NCBI GenBank assembly: GCA_007693335.1
Contig: REDU01000102.1
Coordinates: 1-48,676 of the forward strand
Source: Ilumatobacter sp.
GTDB taxonomy: Bacteria; Actinomycetota; Acidimicrobiia; Acidimicrobiales; Ilumatobacteraceae
DNA length: 48,676 nucleotides
Direction of reading: 5' to 3'
The position numbers were made by a program, and so were the translations under genes. Under the pieces are notes generated by a model that saw nothing but the letters and a program-made list of their open reading frames with translations, did not search any database and had not been told where the DNA came from. Of this stretch, positions 1 to 8,774 are shown piece after piece (position 1 is the first letter of the stretch; the number at the start of each line of letters is the position of its first letter).

Positions 1-374
1 TCCCGGTGGTGCACGGCTCGATCTTCCGCTTCGAGGGCATGGTCAGCGTGTTCCATCCGCTCGAGGGACCGACCTACCGCGACATGGTGCCCGAACCTCC
101 CCCGGCCGAGCTCGCCCCGAGCTGCGCCGAGGCCGGGGTGCTGGGCGTACTCCCGGGCATCATCGGCTCGATCCAGGCGCTCGAGACCATCAAGGTGCTG
201 CTCGGCCTCGGCGAGCCGCTGATCGGGCGCATCCTGTCGGTCGACACCACCGAGATGGAGTTCCGGGTCTTCAACCTCAAGCCCGACCCCGCCAACGAGG
301 TCACCCACGCCAACCGCGACCGCATCCGGATCCGCGAGCTCGACGGTCTCTGCGCCCCCGGCCTCGATCACTGA
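1..374 (+). CDS. ThiF/MoeB-family adenylyltransferase (E1-like), C-terminal part
   Basis: The gene enters from outside the window, so only about the last 124 residues are visible. They match the C-terminal half of MoeB/MoeZ/ThiF enzymes, which adenylate the C-terminus of a ubiquitin-like sulfur carrier for molybdopterin, thiamine or cysteine synthesis. The block PSCAEAGVLGVLPG, with the conserved cysteine, and the following helix GSIQALETIKVLLG are diagnostic. The two CxxC pairs that bind structural zinc in MoeB are absent: the first site reads TYRDM where MoeB has CYRC, and the C-terminal CPVC-like site is replaced by PANEV. A short tail follows (RIRELDGLCAP), with no rhodanese domain. The stop lies inside a 17-bp tandem duplication. 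The family is confident; the partner carrier protein is unknown. Confidence 0.85.
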   Translation, partial: PVVHGSIFRFEGMVSVFHPLEGPTYRDMVPEPPPAELAPSCAEAGVLGVLPGIIGSIQALETIKVLLGLGEPLIGRILSVDTTEMEFRVFNLKPDPANEVTHANRDRIRIRELDGLCAPGLDH

Positions 375-393
375 GTGGCCTCGATCACCGAGT
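360..393. repeat. 17-bp tandem duplication across the ThiF/MoeB stop codon
   Basis: GGCCTCGATCACTGAGT (360-376) is followed directly by GGCCTCGATCACCGAGT (377-393), 16 of 17 bases identical. The TGA stop (372-374) lies in copy 1, and the single difference removes it from copy 2. Confidence 0.85.
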
Positions 394-397
394 TCGG

Positions 398-1333
398 CTA
401 TCCGGGTTCGGGGACGCCGACGATCTGTTCACGTTCTTGCAGGGCGACGCCCACCAGCACCAGACCGATGCCGGCGAGGTCGAGGCGGCTCGGGGTCTGG
501 TCGAGGGCGAGCCAGCCGACGAACACGGCGGTCACCGGCAACAACGCGAGCAGCAGCGAGAACCGGCGGATGGGGATGCGACGCATGACGTACTGGTCGA
601 TGCCGTAGCCGATGGCGTTCGAGAACACGCCGGTCAGCAGGCACAGCACGAGCAGGGTGGGTGACACCCACACCGGACCGCTCCACGGCGCGCCGATTGG
701 TGCGATCGCGACCGTGCCGATGGCGAGACCGACACCGAGGCCGGTCACCCCGCGACCCAACTGCGCCACCCGTGAGCCCACCACGATGTACGCGGCCCAC
801 ATGGCCGAGGCCAGCAGGATGAAGACCAGACCGAGCGTGTTCTCGCCGATCTCGACCCCACCCAGGGTCACCACCCCGGTCACGGCCACCAGCAGCGCCA
901 CGGCGTTGCGGGGCGTGCGGGTCATCACGGCGGCCACCACGATCGGGCCGATGAACTCGATGGCCACGCTCTTGCCCAGGTCGATACGGGCGATGGCGAG
1001 ATAGAAGAACAGGTTCATCAACGCCGTGGCGATGCCGAAGACGGCGGCGCCGAGCAGTTGCCGGCGGGTCCACCCCCGGTGGAACCCCGGTGAGATCGCG
1101 AGGAGTGCGATGGTGGCACCCATCACCCGGAACCAGGCGACCGTCTGCGGCTCGACCCGGTCGAACAGGGTGACGGCGATCGACGCGCCGATGTACTGAC
1201 TCAGCGCCGAGAGGACGAACAGGGCCTCCGGGGTGGCCGTGTCGAGGTAGCGGCCGACGGTCGGGCGGGTACGGGGCACCCGCGGCCCGGTCAGTCGAAC
1301 AGGTCGGGATCGGTGCGGCAGATCTCCTGCCAC
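398..1333 (-). CDS. EamA/DMT-superfamily transporter (RhtA-like)
   Basis: This is an integral membrane protein of about 311 residues with roughly ten hydrophobic segments in two EamA-like halves. The order and spacing fit RhtA/YdcZ-type drug/metabolite exporters, which expel amino acids or other small metabolites; the substrate cannot be read from sequence. Typical patches are RVMGATIALLAISP in the first half and ASAMWAAYIVVGSRVA at the start of the second. The ATG at 1333 overlaps the end of the upstream aldolase gene by 43 bp and adds a basic Pro/Arg leader. A GTG at 1279, 12 bp after the aldolase stop, is an equally plausible start. The gene is probably co-transcribed with the aldolase and converges with the ThiF/MoeB gene. 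Confidence 0.85.
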   Translation of the reverse strand: MAGDLPHRSRPVRLTGPRVPRTRPTVGRYLDTATPEALFVLSALSQYIGASIAVTLFDRVEPQTVAWFRVMGATIALLAISPGFHRGWTRRQLLGAAVFGIATALMNLFFYLAIARIDLGKSVAIEFIGPIVVAAVMTRTPRNAVALLVAVTGVVTLGGVEIGENTLGLVFILLASAMWAAYIVVGSRVAQLGRGVTGLGVGLAIGTVAIAPIGAPWSGPVWVSPTLLVLCLLTGVFSNAIGYGIDQYVMRRIPIRRFSLLLALLPVTAVFVGWLALDQTPSRLDLAGIGLVLVGVALQEREQIVGVPEPG

Positions 1334-2130
1334 AGCGGCTGGAACTGGAGCCAGCCGGCCAGGGGGTGTCCGGTCTGCTGGAACGTGTACGTCGCGTACT
1401 CGTCGCGGATCTCGATCGGGGTGCCAGCGGCCATCGCGGCCAGCTGCGCCTGGCAGTTGCGCTCCATGGTGATGAACCAGAACGCCGCGGCATCGACCGA
1501 CTCGCCCACCGTGAACAGCCCGTGGTTCTGATGGATCGCGGCCTTGCCGGTGGGGAACAACGAGGCGAACTCCTCGCCCGCCGCGACCTCGAACACGACG
1601 GCGCCGCCCTGTTCGCTGATGACGGTGTGGTCACCGTAGAACGCGCAGGCGTCCTGGGTGAGCGGGGCGAGGGGGATGCCGAGTGAGCTGAACGCCTTGC
1701 CGTACGTGGAGTGGGCGTGGGCGGCTGCCACCACATCGGGCCTCGCCGAGTGGATGGCCGCGTGCAGCACGAACGCCGCCCGGTTCACCGGATGCGAGCC
1801 GTAGACGACGTCGCCGTCGTGGTTCACCAGGATCAGGTCGCTGGACCGGATGTGACGGAAGCTGATGGCGAACGGATTCACCCAGAAGTGATCGGTGAAC
1901 TCCGGGTCGCGCACGGTGATGTGCCCCGCAACGCCCTCACCGAAACCGAGCCGACCGAACACCCGCAGCGCGCCGGCCAGCTTGGCCTTGCGATGGGCGC
2001 GCTCCTCGTCGAGGCTGTCGAACGTGGGTGGACCCTCGAGTGCCACCTGCTTGGGTGTCAGCTCGACGCCATCGATGGTGGGCGTGCTGGTGGGGGTGCC
2101 GGTCGCCGTGGTCGTGTCGGTCATGGCCAT
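1291..2130 (-). CDS. class II aldolase/adducin family protein
   Basis: This is a 279-residue zinc-dependent aldolase-fold protein. Class II aldolase/adducin enzymes cleave or epimerise sugar phosphates (fuculose-, rhamnulose- and ribulose-phosphates) or act as decarboxylases. The metal-binding pair is visible as AAHAHSTYGKAF, with the third histidine in HQNHGLFTVG. A Thr/Pro-rich N-terminal extension of about 25 residues precedes the conserved VALEGPPTFDS region. The start is ATG 2130, giving MAMTD; a second ATG follows at 2124. It is supported by the -10 box TACCCT at 2137-2142, six bases upstream, implying a leaderless mRNA. The gene diverges from the RidA gene with only 33 bp between start codons. 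The substrate is unknown. Confidence 0.88.
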   Translation of the reverse strand: MAMTDTTTATGTPTSTPTIDGVELTPKQVALEGPPTFDSLDEERAHRKAKLAGALRVFGRLGFGEGVAGHITVRDPEFTDHFWVNPFAISFRHIRSSDLILVNHDGDVVYGSHPVNRAAFVLHAAIHSARPDVVAAAHAHSTYGKAFSSLGIPLAPLTQDACAFYGDHTVISEQGGAVVFEVAAGEEFASLFPTGKAAIHQNHGLFTVGESVDAAAFWFITMERNCQAQLAAMAAGTPIEIRDEYATYTFQQTGHPLAGWLQFQPLWQEICRTDPDLFD

Positions 2131-2136
2131 GGGTCC

Positions 2137-2142
2137 AGGGTA
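2137..2142 (-). promoter_or_regulatory. -10 box, leaderless promoter of class II aldolase gene
   Basis: TACCCT on the minus strand, six bases before ATG 2130. Confidence 0.55.
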
Positions 2143-2163
2143 GTCCTGTGCGACGATCGTGCC

Positions 2164-2574
2164 GTGAGCCAGCCGAACCAATCCCCGTCCACACCGGTCG
2201 CGCCCGACTCGATCGCCCCACCTGCGGCGAACTACGCCCACGCCGTGCTCACCACCGGGGCATCCCGTTGGCTCCACACCTCCGGTGTGGTGCCGATCGC
2301 TCCCGACGGCACGGTGCCCGACGGCATCGGCGGCCAGGCCGACGTCGTGTGGGCCAACATCGGCGCCATGCTGACCGATGCCCGGATGACACCAGAACAC
2401 ATCGTGTCGGTCATCACCTACGCCGTGGTGGGTGAGCCGCTGGCCGACGTCATGGCCGCTCGCGACCGTTTCCTCGGCGGTCACCTGGTGGCGTCCACCC
2501 TCGTGACCGTCCCGGCCCTCGCCCGTCCGGAGTGGCGGATGGAGATCGCCGTGGTCGCGGCTGCGGCCGACTGA
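2164..2574 (+). CDS. RidA family protein (YjgF/YER057c/UK114)
   Basis: A 136-residue RidA-family protein. RidA enzymes hydrolyse reactive enamine/imine intermediates released by PLP enzymes; related clades have other amidohydrolase-like roles. The fold-defining C-terminal strand is seen as [18 protein letters not shown], where the family normally carries the substrate-binding Arg and a Glu. The N-terminal [18 protein letters not shown] and the central VSVITYAVV strand also fit. GTG 2164 was chosen because it gives the family's usual length; the frame stays open upstream, but those residues overlap the divergent aldolase promoter. A weak -10-like GACGAT lies six bases upstream. The mutase gene begins 38 bp downstream with its own promoter. 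Confidence 0.82.
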   Translation: MSQPNQSPSTPVAPDSIAPPAANYAHAVLTTGASRWLHTSGVVPIAPDGTVPDGIGGQADVVWANIGAMLTDARMTPEHIVSVITYAVVGEPLADVMAARDRFLGGHLVASTLVTVPALARPEWRMEIAVVAAAAD

Positions 2575-2600
2575 CCACGTGTCTGGTCCCGTGGGCGTTC

Positions 2601-2606
2601 TACGCT
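2601..2606 (+). promoter_or_regulatory. -10 box, leaderless promoter of mutase gene
   Basis: TACGCT six bases before ATG 2613. Confidence 0.6.
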
Positions 2607-2612
2607 CTCGGC

Positions 2613-4190
<1,578 letters not shown>

Positions 4191-4193
4191 CCC

Positions 4194-5006
4194 GTGGCGC
4201 ATCCCACTGACGACCCCACTGATGATCCCACTGATGATCCCACGGATGATCTCGGTCATCCGGTGCGGATCGACGGCCCACCCGCTCGGATCGTCAGCCT
4301 GGTGCCGAGTCTGTCGGAGACGCTCGTGTCGTGGGGCCTCGCGTCGCGTCTGGTGGGCGTGACCGACTGGTGCATCTCGCCCCCGGGCGCATTCGATCAC
4401 GCGACGAGGGTGCGGGGCACCAAGAACCCCGACGTGGCGGCCATCGTGGCGCTCGCACCCGACCTGGTGGTGGCCAACGAGGAGGAGAACCGCCGGGCAG
4501 ACGTGGAGCGGCTGCGCGCCGAGGGTGTGGCCGTGTGGGTCACGGCGCCCCGTTCGCTGACCGGCGTGGCCGCCTCGTTCGAACGCCTCGGACCGGTGCT
4601 CGGTGTCGACCGTGCGGCCTCGCGGCTGGCGGCGGAGATCCGCGGGGCGGTGGCGGGCGCGTCGGTGCACCGCCGGTCGCTGCGCACGTTCTGTCCGGTG
4701 TGGCGTGACCCGTGGATCGCCGTGGGTACCGACACCATCGCCGCCGACCTGCTCCGCTGCGCGGGCTTCACGGTCGTTCCGGAACTGGCGCGCTACCCGC
4801 GGGTGGAGCTCGACGACGTGGCCGAGCTCGACCCCGACGTGGTGCTCCTGCCCGACGAGCCGTACGAGTTCGGCCCCGACGATCACGGGGAGTTCGCCGG
4901 CTGGCGCGCGCAGGTGCGTGACATCGACGGAGCCACGCTCACGTGGTGGGGTCCGCGTACACCGGCCGCACTGACGACATTCGCCGCGCTCGCCCGCTCG
5001 CTGTGA
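4194..5006 (+). CDS. BtuF-like helical-backbone cobalamin-binding protein without signal peptide
   Basis: A 270-residue protein of the class III substrate-binding fold (BtuF/FecB/FepB). These proteins normally capture corrinoids or iron chelates outside the membrane for ABC import. Family marks are ARIVSLVPSLSETLVSWG near the N-terminus, VVGVTDWC-like LVGVTDWCISPP, the PDLVV block and a C-terminal DPDVVLLPDEPYEF. No signal peptide or lipobox is present; instead the N-terminus is a hydrophilic fourfold Thr-Asp-Asp-Pro repeat. The GTG start lies 3 bp after the mutase stop, suggesting translational coupling. A cytoplasmic role in handling cobalamin for the mutase is an inference from position. 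It could instead be a relic of an importer, but no permease or ATPase is nearby. Confidence 0.8.
   Translation: MAHPTDDPTDDPTDDPTDDLGHPVRIDGPPARIVSLVPSLSETLVSWGLASRLVGVTDWCISPPGAFDHATRVRGTKNPDVAAIVALAPDLVVANEEENRRADVERLRAEGVAVWVTAPRSLTGVAASFERLGPVLGVDRAASRLAAEIRGAVAGASVHRRSLRTFCPVWRDPWIAVGTDTIAADLLRCAGFTVVPELARYPRVELDDVAELDPDVVLLPDEPYEFGPDDHGEFAGWRAQVRDIDGATLTWWGPRTPAALTTFAALARSL
4203..4250 (+). repeat. four 12-bp tandem repeats encoding (P)TDD units
   Basis: Units CCCACTGACGAC, CCCACTGATGAT, CCCACTGATGAT and CCCACGGATGAT lie head to tail just inside the BtuF-like gene, each encoding Pro-Thr-Asp-Asp. The period of 12 preserves frame. Confidence 0.9.
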
Positions 5007-5027
5007 TGGTCGGATCGGCTGGATCGG

Positions 5028-6311
5028 TCAGACGGCCGAGGGAGGTTCGGTGAGTTCGGTGCCGTCGGGACGGTAGGTGTGCCAATGGCCGTGCTGATCG
5101 CGTCGCACCGTGAACCCGTGGTTGTGGAGCCGATTGTGATGTCCGCACTCGGGAGCTCCATTGTCCGGTGCGGTGGTGCCGAGGTGCTGCCAATCGTGCA
5201 GATGCGATCCCTCGCATCTGGTGACGGGGAGCGGGCACCCAGGATTCACGCAGCGCGCCGATGCGAGCATGACGGCGTCGCGGGCCGATCCGGTGAAGAG
5301 ACGTTGTCGGCGACCCATGTCGATCACGACCGAGGCCGAGTCGACCACGACCCGCCGGATCTGGTGTGACCACATCGCCTCGATGATCGTGGCTGGCGGG
5401 ACCACGGTGCCAGTGGAGGTCTCACAGCGACGATGGCGCGGATCGACGGGTGCTGCGGCGGCGGTGGCATCCGAGGTGTCCGGGGTCGACTGCAACATGG
5501 CGCTGACCGTGTGGTGGTCGATCAGGTAGTTCACGGTGACCGATGGCCCGCTGTCGGTGGGTGAGCCGGCCGCCCGCTCGAAGATGCGGTGCAGGGCGTC
5601 GAAACGCCGTTGGGCATCGGTGCGGCGCAGGTGCGAGGCGTTGGCGGCATCGCCGTGCCGGGCGCGGGCCTCGGCCCAATCGGCCTCCCACTCGGCGCGG
5701 GTGAAGTGATCGAGGATCTCGGCCATGGCGGCCGTGCTGGACGTGCAGCCGGAGGCGGAGAGGTGGCCGCTGGTACCGACCGATGTGAACGACGCCTTCC
5801 GCCGGGCGTGCGTGGCCGCCGCGTCACGATGGGCGCCGTCGAGATCGGCGAGCATCTCCCAGCGGTCGACCAGGGTACGGAAGTCGTCGAAGCTCAGCTT
5901 CTCGGCGTGGTCCACCATGATGGGCACGACGTCGGGCAGTTGATCACCGCAGCGCGGGTTGGCGAACGCCTTGCCCAGGCGGTGGCACTGCGCCACCCCG
6001 ATCTCGCCGGCTCGCATGGCCCTGCGGAACGTGGTGTCGGCGCGGGTGAGGCGGGCCGTGCGGGCCCGGGCGGTGGCTTCGGCTCCGGACCAACGCCCGA
6101 GTGCTCGACACCATCCGGTGATCGATCGGTGACCGTCGGCGAGGTGGTGGCCGGCGGTGTCGGCCGCGTCGATCACCTCCACCAGCGCGGCTTCGATGAG
6201 GCGACGCTGCCGGTCGAGGTGTTGGAACCACACCGCGGCATCGTGCGCCGACATGGTGCCCAGCTCGTCTGAATCCGGCAGGGTCACCGGATCGAGGGTC
6301 GGAGTGTTCAT
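5028..6311 (-). CDS. 13E12 repeat family (DUF222) HNH endonuclease-domain protein
   Basis: A 427-residue member of the 13E12/DUF222 family, which is multi-copy in many actinobacteria and of unknown role. The N-terminal two-thirds are helical (LDRQRRLIEAALVEVIDAAD, SITGWCRALGRWSGAEA). The C-terminus carries an intact HNH module: the zinc cysteines in ARCVNPGCPLPVTRCEGSH, the catalytic HLHDW histidine, NGAPECGHHNRLHNHGF, and a closing HWHTYRPDGTEL. The start ATG 6311 has a good Shine-Dalgarno (AAGGA) in an RNA hairpin. An upstream extension to 6473 is open but lacks a start signal. A second copy enters at the right edge of the window on the same strand. The HNH residues suggest a nuclease is still possible. 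Confidence 0.88.
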   Translation of the reverse strand: MNTPTLDPVTLPDSDELGTMSAHDAAVWFQHLDRQRRLIEAALVEVIDAADTAGHHLADGHRSITGWCRALGRWSGAEATARARTARLTRADTTFRRAMRAGEIGVAQCHRLGKAFANPRCGDQLPDVVPIMVDHAEKLSFDDFRTLVDRWEMLADLDGAHRDAAATHARRKASFTSVGTSGHLSASGCTSSTAAMAEILDHFTRAEWEADWAEARARHGDAANASHLRRTDAQRRFDALHRIFERAAGSPTDSGPSVTVNYLIDHHTVSAMLQSTPDTSDATAAAAPVDPRHRRCETSTGTVVPPATIIEAMWSHQIRRVVVDSASVVIDMGRRQRLFTGSARDAVMLASARCVNPGCPLPVTRCEGSHLHDWQHLGTTAPDNGAPECGHHNRLHNHGFTVRRDQHGHWHTYRPDGTELTEPPSAV

Positions 6312-6316
6312 GATGA

Positions 6317-6342
6317 CCGTCCTTCGTTCGGGAACAGGACGG
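6317..6342 (-). promoter_or_regulatory. hairpin covering the Shine-Dalgarno of the 13E12 gene
   Basis: On the minus strand CCGTCCT (6342-6336) is the exact reverse complement of AGGACGG (6323-6317). The 3' arm contains the AGGA of the ribosome-binding site for ATG 6311. GTT/AAC inside the loop can extend the stem past a small bulge. Folding would hide the ribosome-binding site. Confidence 0.5.
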
Positions 6343-6361
6343 GAGGTCGGAGTCCCCACAT

Positions 6362-6371
6362 CATGCGCATG
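6362..6371. promoter_or_regulatory. perfect 10-bp palindrome upstream of the 13E12 gene
   Basis: CATGCGCATG lies about 50 bp upstream of the 13E12 start, in the 109-bp gap before the EEP gene. It could be an operator half-pair; no regulator is known, so the assignment is tentative. Confidence 0.25.
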
Positions 6372-6420
6372 GGGGTGTGACATCCGGGCGGGAGCCGGAA
6401 CCTGCCAGGGGTGCGAGGGC

Positions 6421-7380
6421 TCAGGTGGGCGACGGTCGATCGGGCCAGACCACGTCGACCACGAGGCCCGCATGGTCGCTCGAGATCACCCCGGTCCGCG
6501 GGGTGTGGAACGCCAGCTCCGCCGACAGCACGCGTCCGGCATGGCCCCGACGCCGGAACGGGTCGCCCACGAACACGTAGTCGATCCGCTTCCGGTTCAC
6601 GTTGAGCCCGGCGGCGATCGGGTTCGTCCGCCAGTCCTGGGTGTGACCCGGCCCGCTGCCGGCCACCCGCCACGCATCCTGGTAGAAGGCGGTGCGGCCG
6701 TCGAGCGGGGTGAGCGAGGTCAGGAACCGGATCTCGTCGCTGTCGGGTTCGGCATTGAAGTCACCGCACAGGACGATCGGCATCGCGTCGCGGTCCCTGC
6801 CGAGACCGGTCACCGTGTCGAGATCTCCACGTACGGATCGGATGATCTCGTCGATCACCACCACCTGGGCCCGTCGGTGCAGCCCGTGCGTGGGGGCCGA
6901 GGCGAGGTGACAGGCGAACACATCGAGACCGGCGGTGCGGGCCAGCAGCAGCGACCAGGGCACCGCCGTGGCGAAGGCATCGTCGTCGGGCACGGTGGGG
7001 AGGCGATGGTACTCCGTGTGGTCGATCGGCCACCGCGAGATCACGGCGCAACCGAAGTGCAGTCCCGGATCGGGCCAGAGCGACTCGCCGAACGGTGCAC
7101 CACCGAATGCCCAGTGGCGCGCCGGTCCGGCCAGGTGATCGACGATCCAGCCCGCCGTGTTGGGCGACGCCGGATCCTCCCAGACCTCCTCGAGGCAGAC
7201 GATGTCCGGGTCGAGGTGGTCGATCCACGAGACGATCTCGACCCGCCGAGCGTCCCAGTTCGGCTCCAGCAGCGAGCCCATGTTGAGCTGCACCACGCGC
7301 AGCCTCGGGGCCGTCACCGCCGCCTCGACGTCCACGTCGACGTCGAGGTCCACGTCGGGCCGGTCGACGGTCTCGCTCAC
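6421..7380 (-). CDS. endonuclease/exonuclease/phosphatase (EEP) family protein
   Basis: A 319-residue protein of the Mg-dependent EEP superfamily (DNase I, exonuclease III, inositol phosphatases, sphingomyelinases). The active-site series is complete: QLNMGS near the N-terminus, the metal-binding Glu in VCLEEVW, VFACHLAS, the catalytic GDFNAEPDSDE, and the closing ISSDHAGLVVDV with the catalytic His. The substrate may be nucleic acid or a phospho-lipid/sugar; no signal peptide is seen, so it is probably cytoplasmic. An Asp/Val-rich stretch (DVDLDVDVDVE) precedes the domain. GTG 7380 was chosen over an upstream ATG at 7401 because TACACT at 7387-7392 lies six bases before it; transcription would begin at or next to the GTG and exclude the longer form. 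Confidence 0.87.
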   Translation of the reverse strand: MSETVDRPDVDLDVDVDVEAAVTAPRLRVVQLNMGSLLEPNWDARRVEIVSWIDHLDPDIVCLEEVWEDPASPNTAGWIVDHLAGPARHWAFGGAPFGESLWPDPGLHFGCAVISRWPIDHTEYHRLPTVPDDDAFATAVPWSLLLARTAGLDVFACHLASAPTHGLHRRAQVVVIDEIIRSVRGDLDTVTGLGRDRDAMPIVLCGDFNAEPDSDEIRFLTSLTPLDGRTAFYQDAWRVAGSGPGHTQDWRTNPIAAGLNVNRKRIDYVFVGDPFRRRGHAGRVLSAELAFHTPRTGVISSDHAGLVVDVVWPDRPSPT

Positions 7381-7386
7381 GCCCCG

Positions 7387-7392
7387 AGTGTA
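7387..7392 (-). promoter_or_regulatory. -10 box, leaderless promoter of the EEP gene
   Basis: TACACT on the minus strand, six bases before GTG 7380; it decides this start. Confidence 0.55.
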
Positions 7393-7464
7393 CGCGACCA
7401 CCCACCGACGAGATCCGGGACGGCTGGCGCCGATGCGGCACTGCCGTCGCGGGTCGGCCGGTCG

Positions 7465-8346
7465 TCAGGCGGCGGAGATCGCGATCACCGTCACGACCAC
7501 ACTGAGCAGGCCCATGCCGGCCGGGACGGCGTAGGTGGCCCACTGCGGATAGCCCTTGTGGCCCGGGGCCAGCACCACGAGCGCACACAGCGCGCCCGCC
7601 ACCACGCCGCCGAGGTGGCCGCCGATGGAGATGCCGGGGATGGTGAACGTGATGAGCAGGTTCAGCACGAGGATCGTGCCGATACCGGTCGAGAACGGAT
7701 TGACGCCCCGGATGCTGTACCCCACGAACGCCGCGCCCATCAGTCCGAACACGGCGCCGGACGCGCCGCCGTGGAAACCGTTCGGCTGGAGCACCATGGC
7801 CCCGGCCGAACCACCCAGCAGCGCGGCGAAGTAGAGCAACGTGAAGCGCACCCGACCGATGGACGGCTCGAGCAGCTGACCGAGCAGGTACAGCAGGTAC
7901 ATGTTGAACGCGATGTGCAGCAGGCCGAAGTGGAGGAAGCCCGAGGTGACGATGCGGTACCACTCACCCGTGAACTCGACGATCTGGGCGTTGAGGCCCA
8001 ACCGGAGCTGCCCTTCGGAGATCCCGCGACGACCGGCGCTCGTCGGGTCCTGGGCGATCACCCACACGTACACCAGCACGTTCACGACGATGAGCGACAT
8101 CGTGACCAGCAACGACTGCCGGGCGCTCCAGAAACGTGCCCGTGTCGCCATGTCGGGCCGGGACGACTTGGCGCACTCGAGGCAGTTGCTGCCCACCGAC
8201 GCCTGCACCAGACACTCACCGCACGCCCACTTGCCGCATCGCGTGCAGCGGCGGCCGGCGTCGCGATCGGGGTGGCGGTAGCACGTGGTGCGTTCGCTCG
8301 AACCGCTGGTCGGTGGGCCCGGAGGGGGTGGCGGGAGCATCGACAT
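7465..8346 (-). CDS. rhomboid-family intramembrane serine protease with N-terminal B-box-like zinc finger
   Basis: A 293-residue membrane protease that cleaves transmembrane segments. Residues 1-20 are Pro-rich. Residues 22-58 hold C22, H25, C34, C37, C42, C45, C55 and C58, a B-box-like zinc-binding module facing the cytosol. From about residue 78 the protein has six or seven membrane segments. The rhomboid core is clear: [21 protein letters not shown] with the conserved H/N, the catalytic serine S196 in [10 protein letters not shown], and the catalytic H244 in [13 protein letters not shown]. This architecture is common in actinobacterial rhomboids. The gene starts 8 bp after the DUF971 stop and is probably expressed from the DUF971 promoter. 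The substrate is unknown. Confidence 0.92.
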   Translation of the reverse strand: MSMLPPPPPGPPTSGSSERTTCYRHPDRDAGRRCTRCGKWACGECLVQASVGSNCLECAKSSRPDMATRARFWSARQSLLVTMSLIVVNVLVYVWVIAQDPTSAGRRGISEGQLRLGLNAQIVEFTGEWYRIVTSGFLHFGLLHIAFNMYLLYLLGQLLEPSIGRVRFTLLYFAALLGGSAGAMVLQPNGFHGGASGAVFGLMGAAFVGYSIRGVNPFSTGIGTILVLNLLITFTIPGISIGGHLGGVVAGALCALVVLAPGHKGYPQWATYAVPAGMGLLSVVVTVIAISAA

Positions 8347-8354
8347 GATCGGGG

Positions 8355-8693
8355 TCAGGGTAGTGAATCCACCCCGGCCTGCCACCCCGGACCCGACCCC
8401 GAGTCCCACCACGTACGGAGATGGCTCCACGCGAAGATCCCGGTGTCGTGGCCGTCGCTCCACCGCACCGAGATGCCCCAATTGCCGTGCAACTCGGCGT
8501 CGAGGATCGAGATCGTGTCACCCTCGTACGCCGCTCGTCCCTGGTCGCGCTTGCCGCGGCAGCCGGCACAGGGACAACCGAGTCGGAGCGCCATCACCGG
8601 GAACGACGCGGTCACACCGTCGTCGTAGGTGATGCGGACCTCGAGCTCCCGCTCGACCTCCACGTCGACCACCTGCACCGACGGTTGCTCCAC
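8355..8693 (-). CDS. DUF971 (GBBH-like N-terminal domain) protein
   Basis: A 112-residue single-domain DUF971 protein, the fold found as the N-terminal domain of gamma-butyrobetaine hydroxylase and as short stand-alone proteins linked to Fe-S biology. Diagnostic features are ELEVRITYDDGVTASFPV, the cysteine-containing RLGCPCAGCRGKRDQGR, and the terminal block GNWGISVRWSDGHDTGIFAWSHLRTW. CPCAGC supplies three cysteines suited to metal or Fe-S binding. The GTG start at 8693 is supported by TACCCT at 8700-8705. The frame is open far upstream, but that stretch is antisense to the ACAD gene and is a shadow. It heads a two-gene unit with the rhomboid. Confidence 0.85.
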   Translation of the reverse strand: MEQPSVQVVDVEVERELEVRITYDDGVTASFPVMALRLGCPCAGCRGKRDQGRAAYEGDTISILDAELHGNWGISVRWSDGHDTGIFAWSHLRTWWDSGSGPGWQAGVDSLP

Positions 8694-8699
8694 GGGATC

Positions 8700-8705
8700 A
8701 GGGTA
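8700..8705 (-). promoter_or_regulatory. -10 box, leaderless promoter of DUF971-rhomboid unit
   Basis: TACCCT on the minus strand, six bases before GTG 8693; it decides this start. Confidence 0.55.
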
Positions 8706-8761
8706 CCGGTGGGGGCCGCGGTCACGGTGGCTCCGATCGCAGCCCCGTCGGGCTCGTTGCC

Positions 8762-8767
8762 TACGGT
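8762..8767 (+). promoter_or_regulatory. -10 box, leaderless promoter of acyl-CoA dehydrogenase gene
   Basis: TACGGT seven bases before ATG 8775. Confidence 0.6.
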
Positions 8768-8774
8768 CGGCTGC

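Noticed and set aside
2575..2612. Possible cobalamin riboswitch before the mutase gene
   Set aside because: Only 38 bp separate it from the RidA gene and a -10 box lies six bases from the ATG, leaving no room for a leader.
4203..4250. Repeat array as a miniature CRISPR
   Set aside because: Units are 12 bp, contiguous and coding, with no spacers; no cas genes other than a general RecB-like nuclease exist in the window.
6312..6473. N-terminal extension of the 13E12 protein
   Set aside because: The extra residues are Pro/Arg/His-rich with no family similarity, while ATG 6311 has a good Shine-Dalgarno.
6157..8628. Long plus-strand open frame of about 820 codons
   Set aside because: It is antisense to the EEP, rhomboid and DUF971 genes, and the product shows no recognisable motif.
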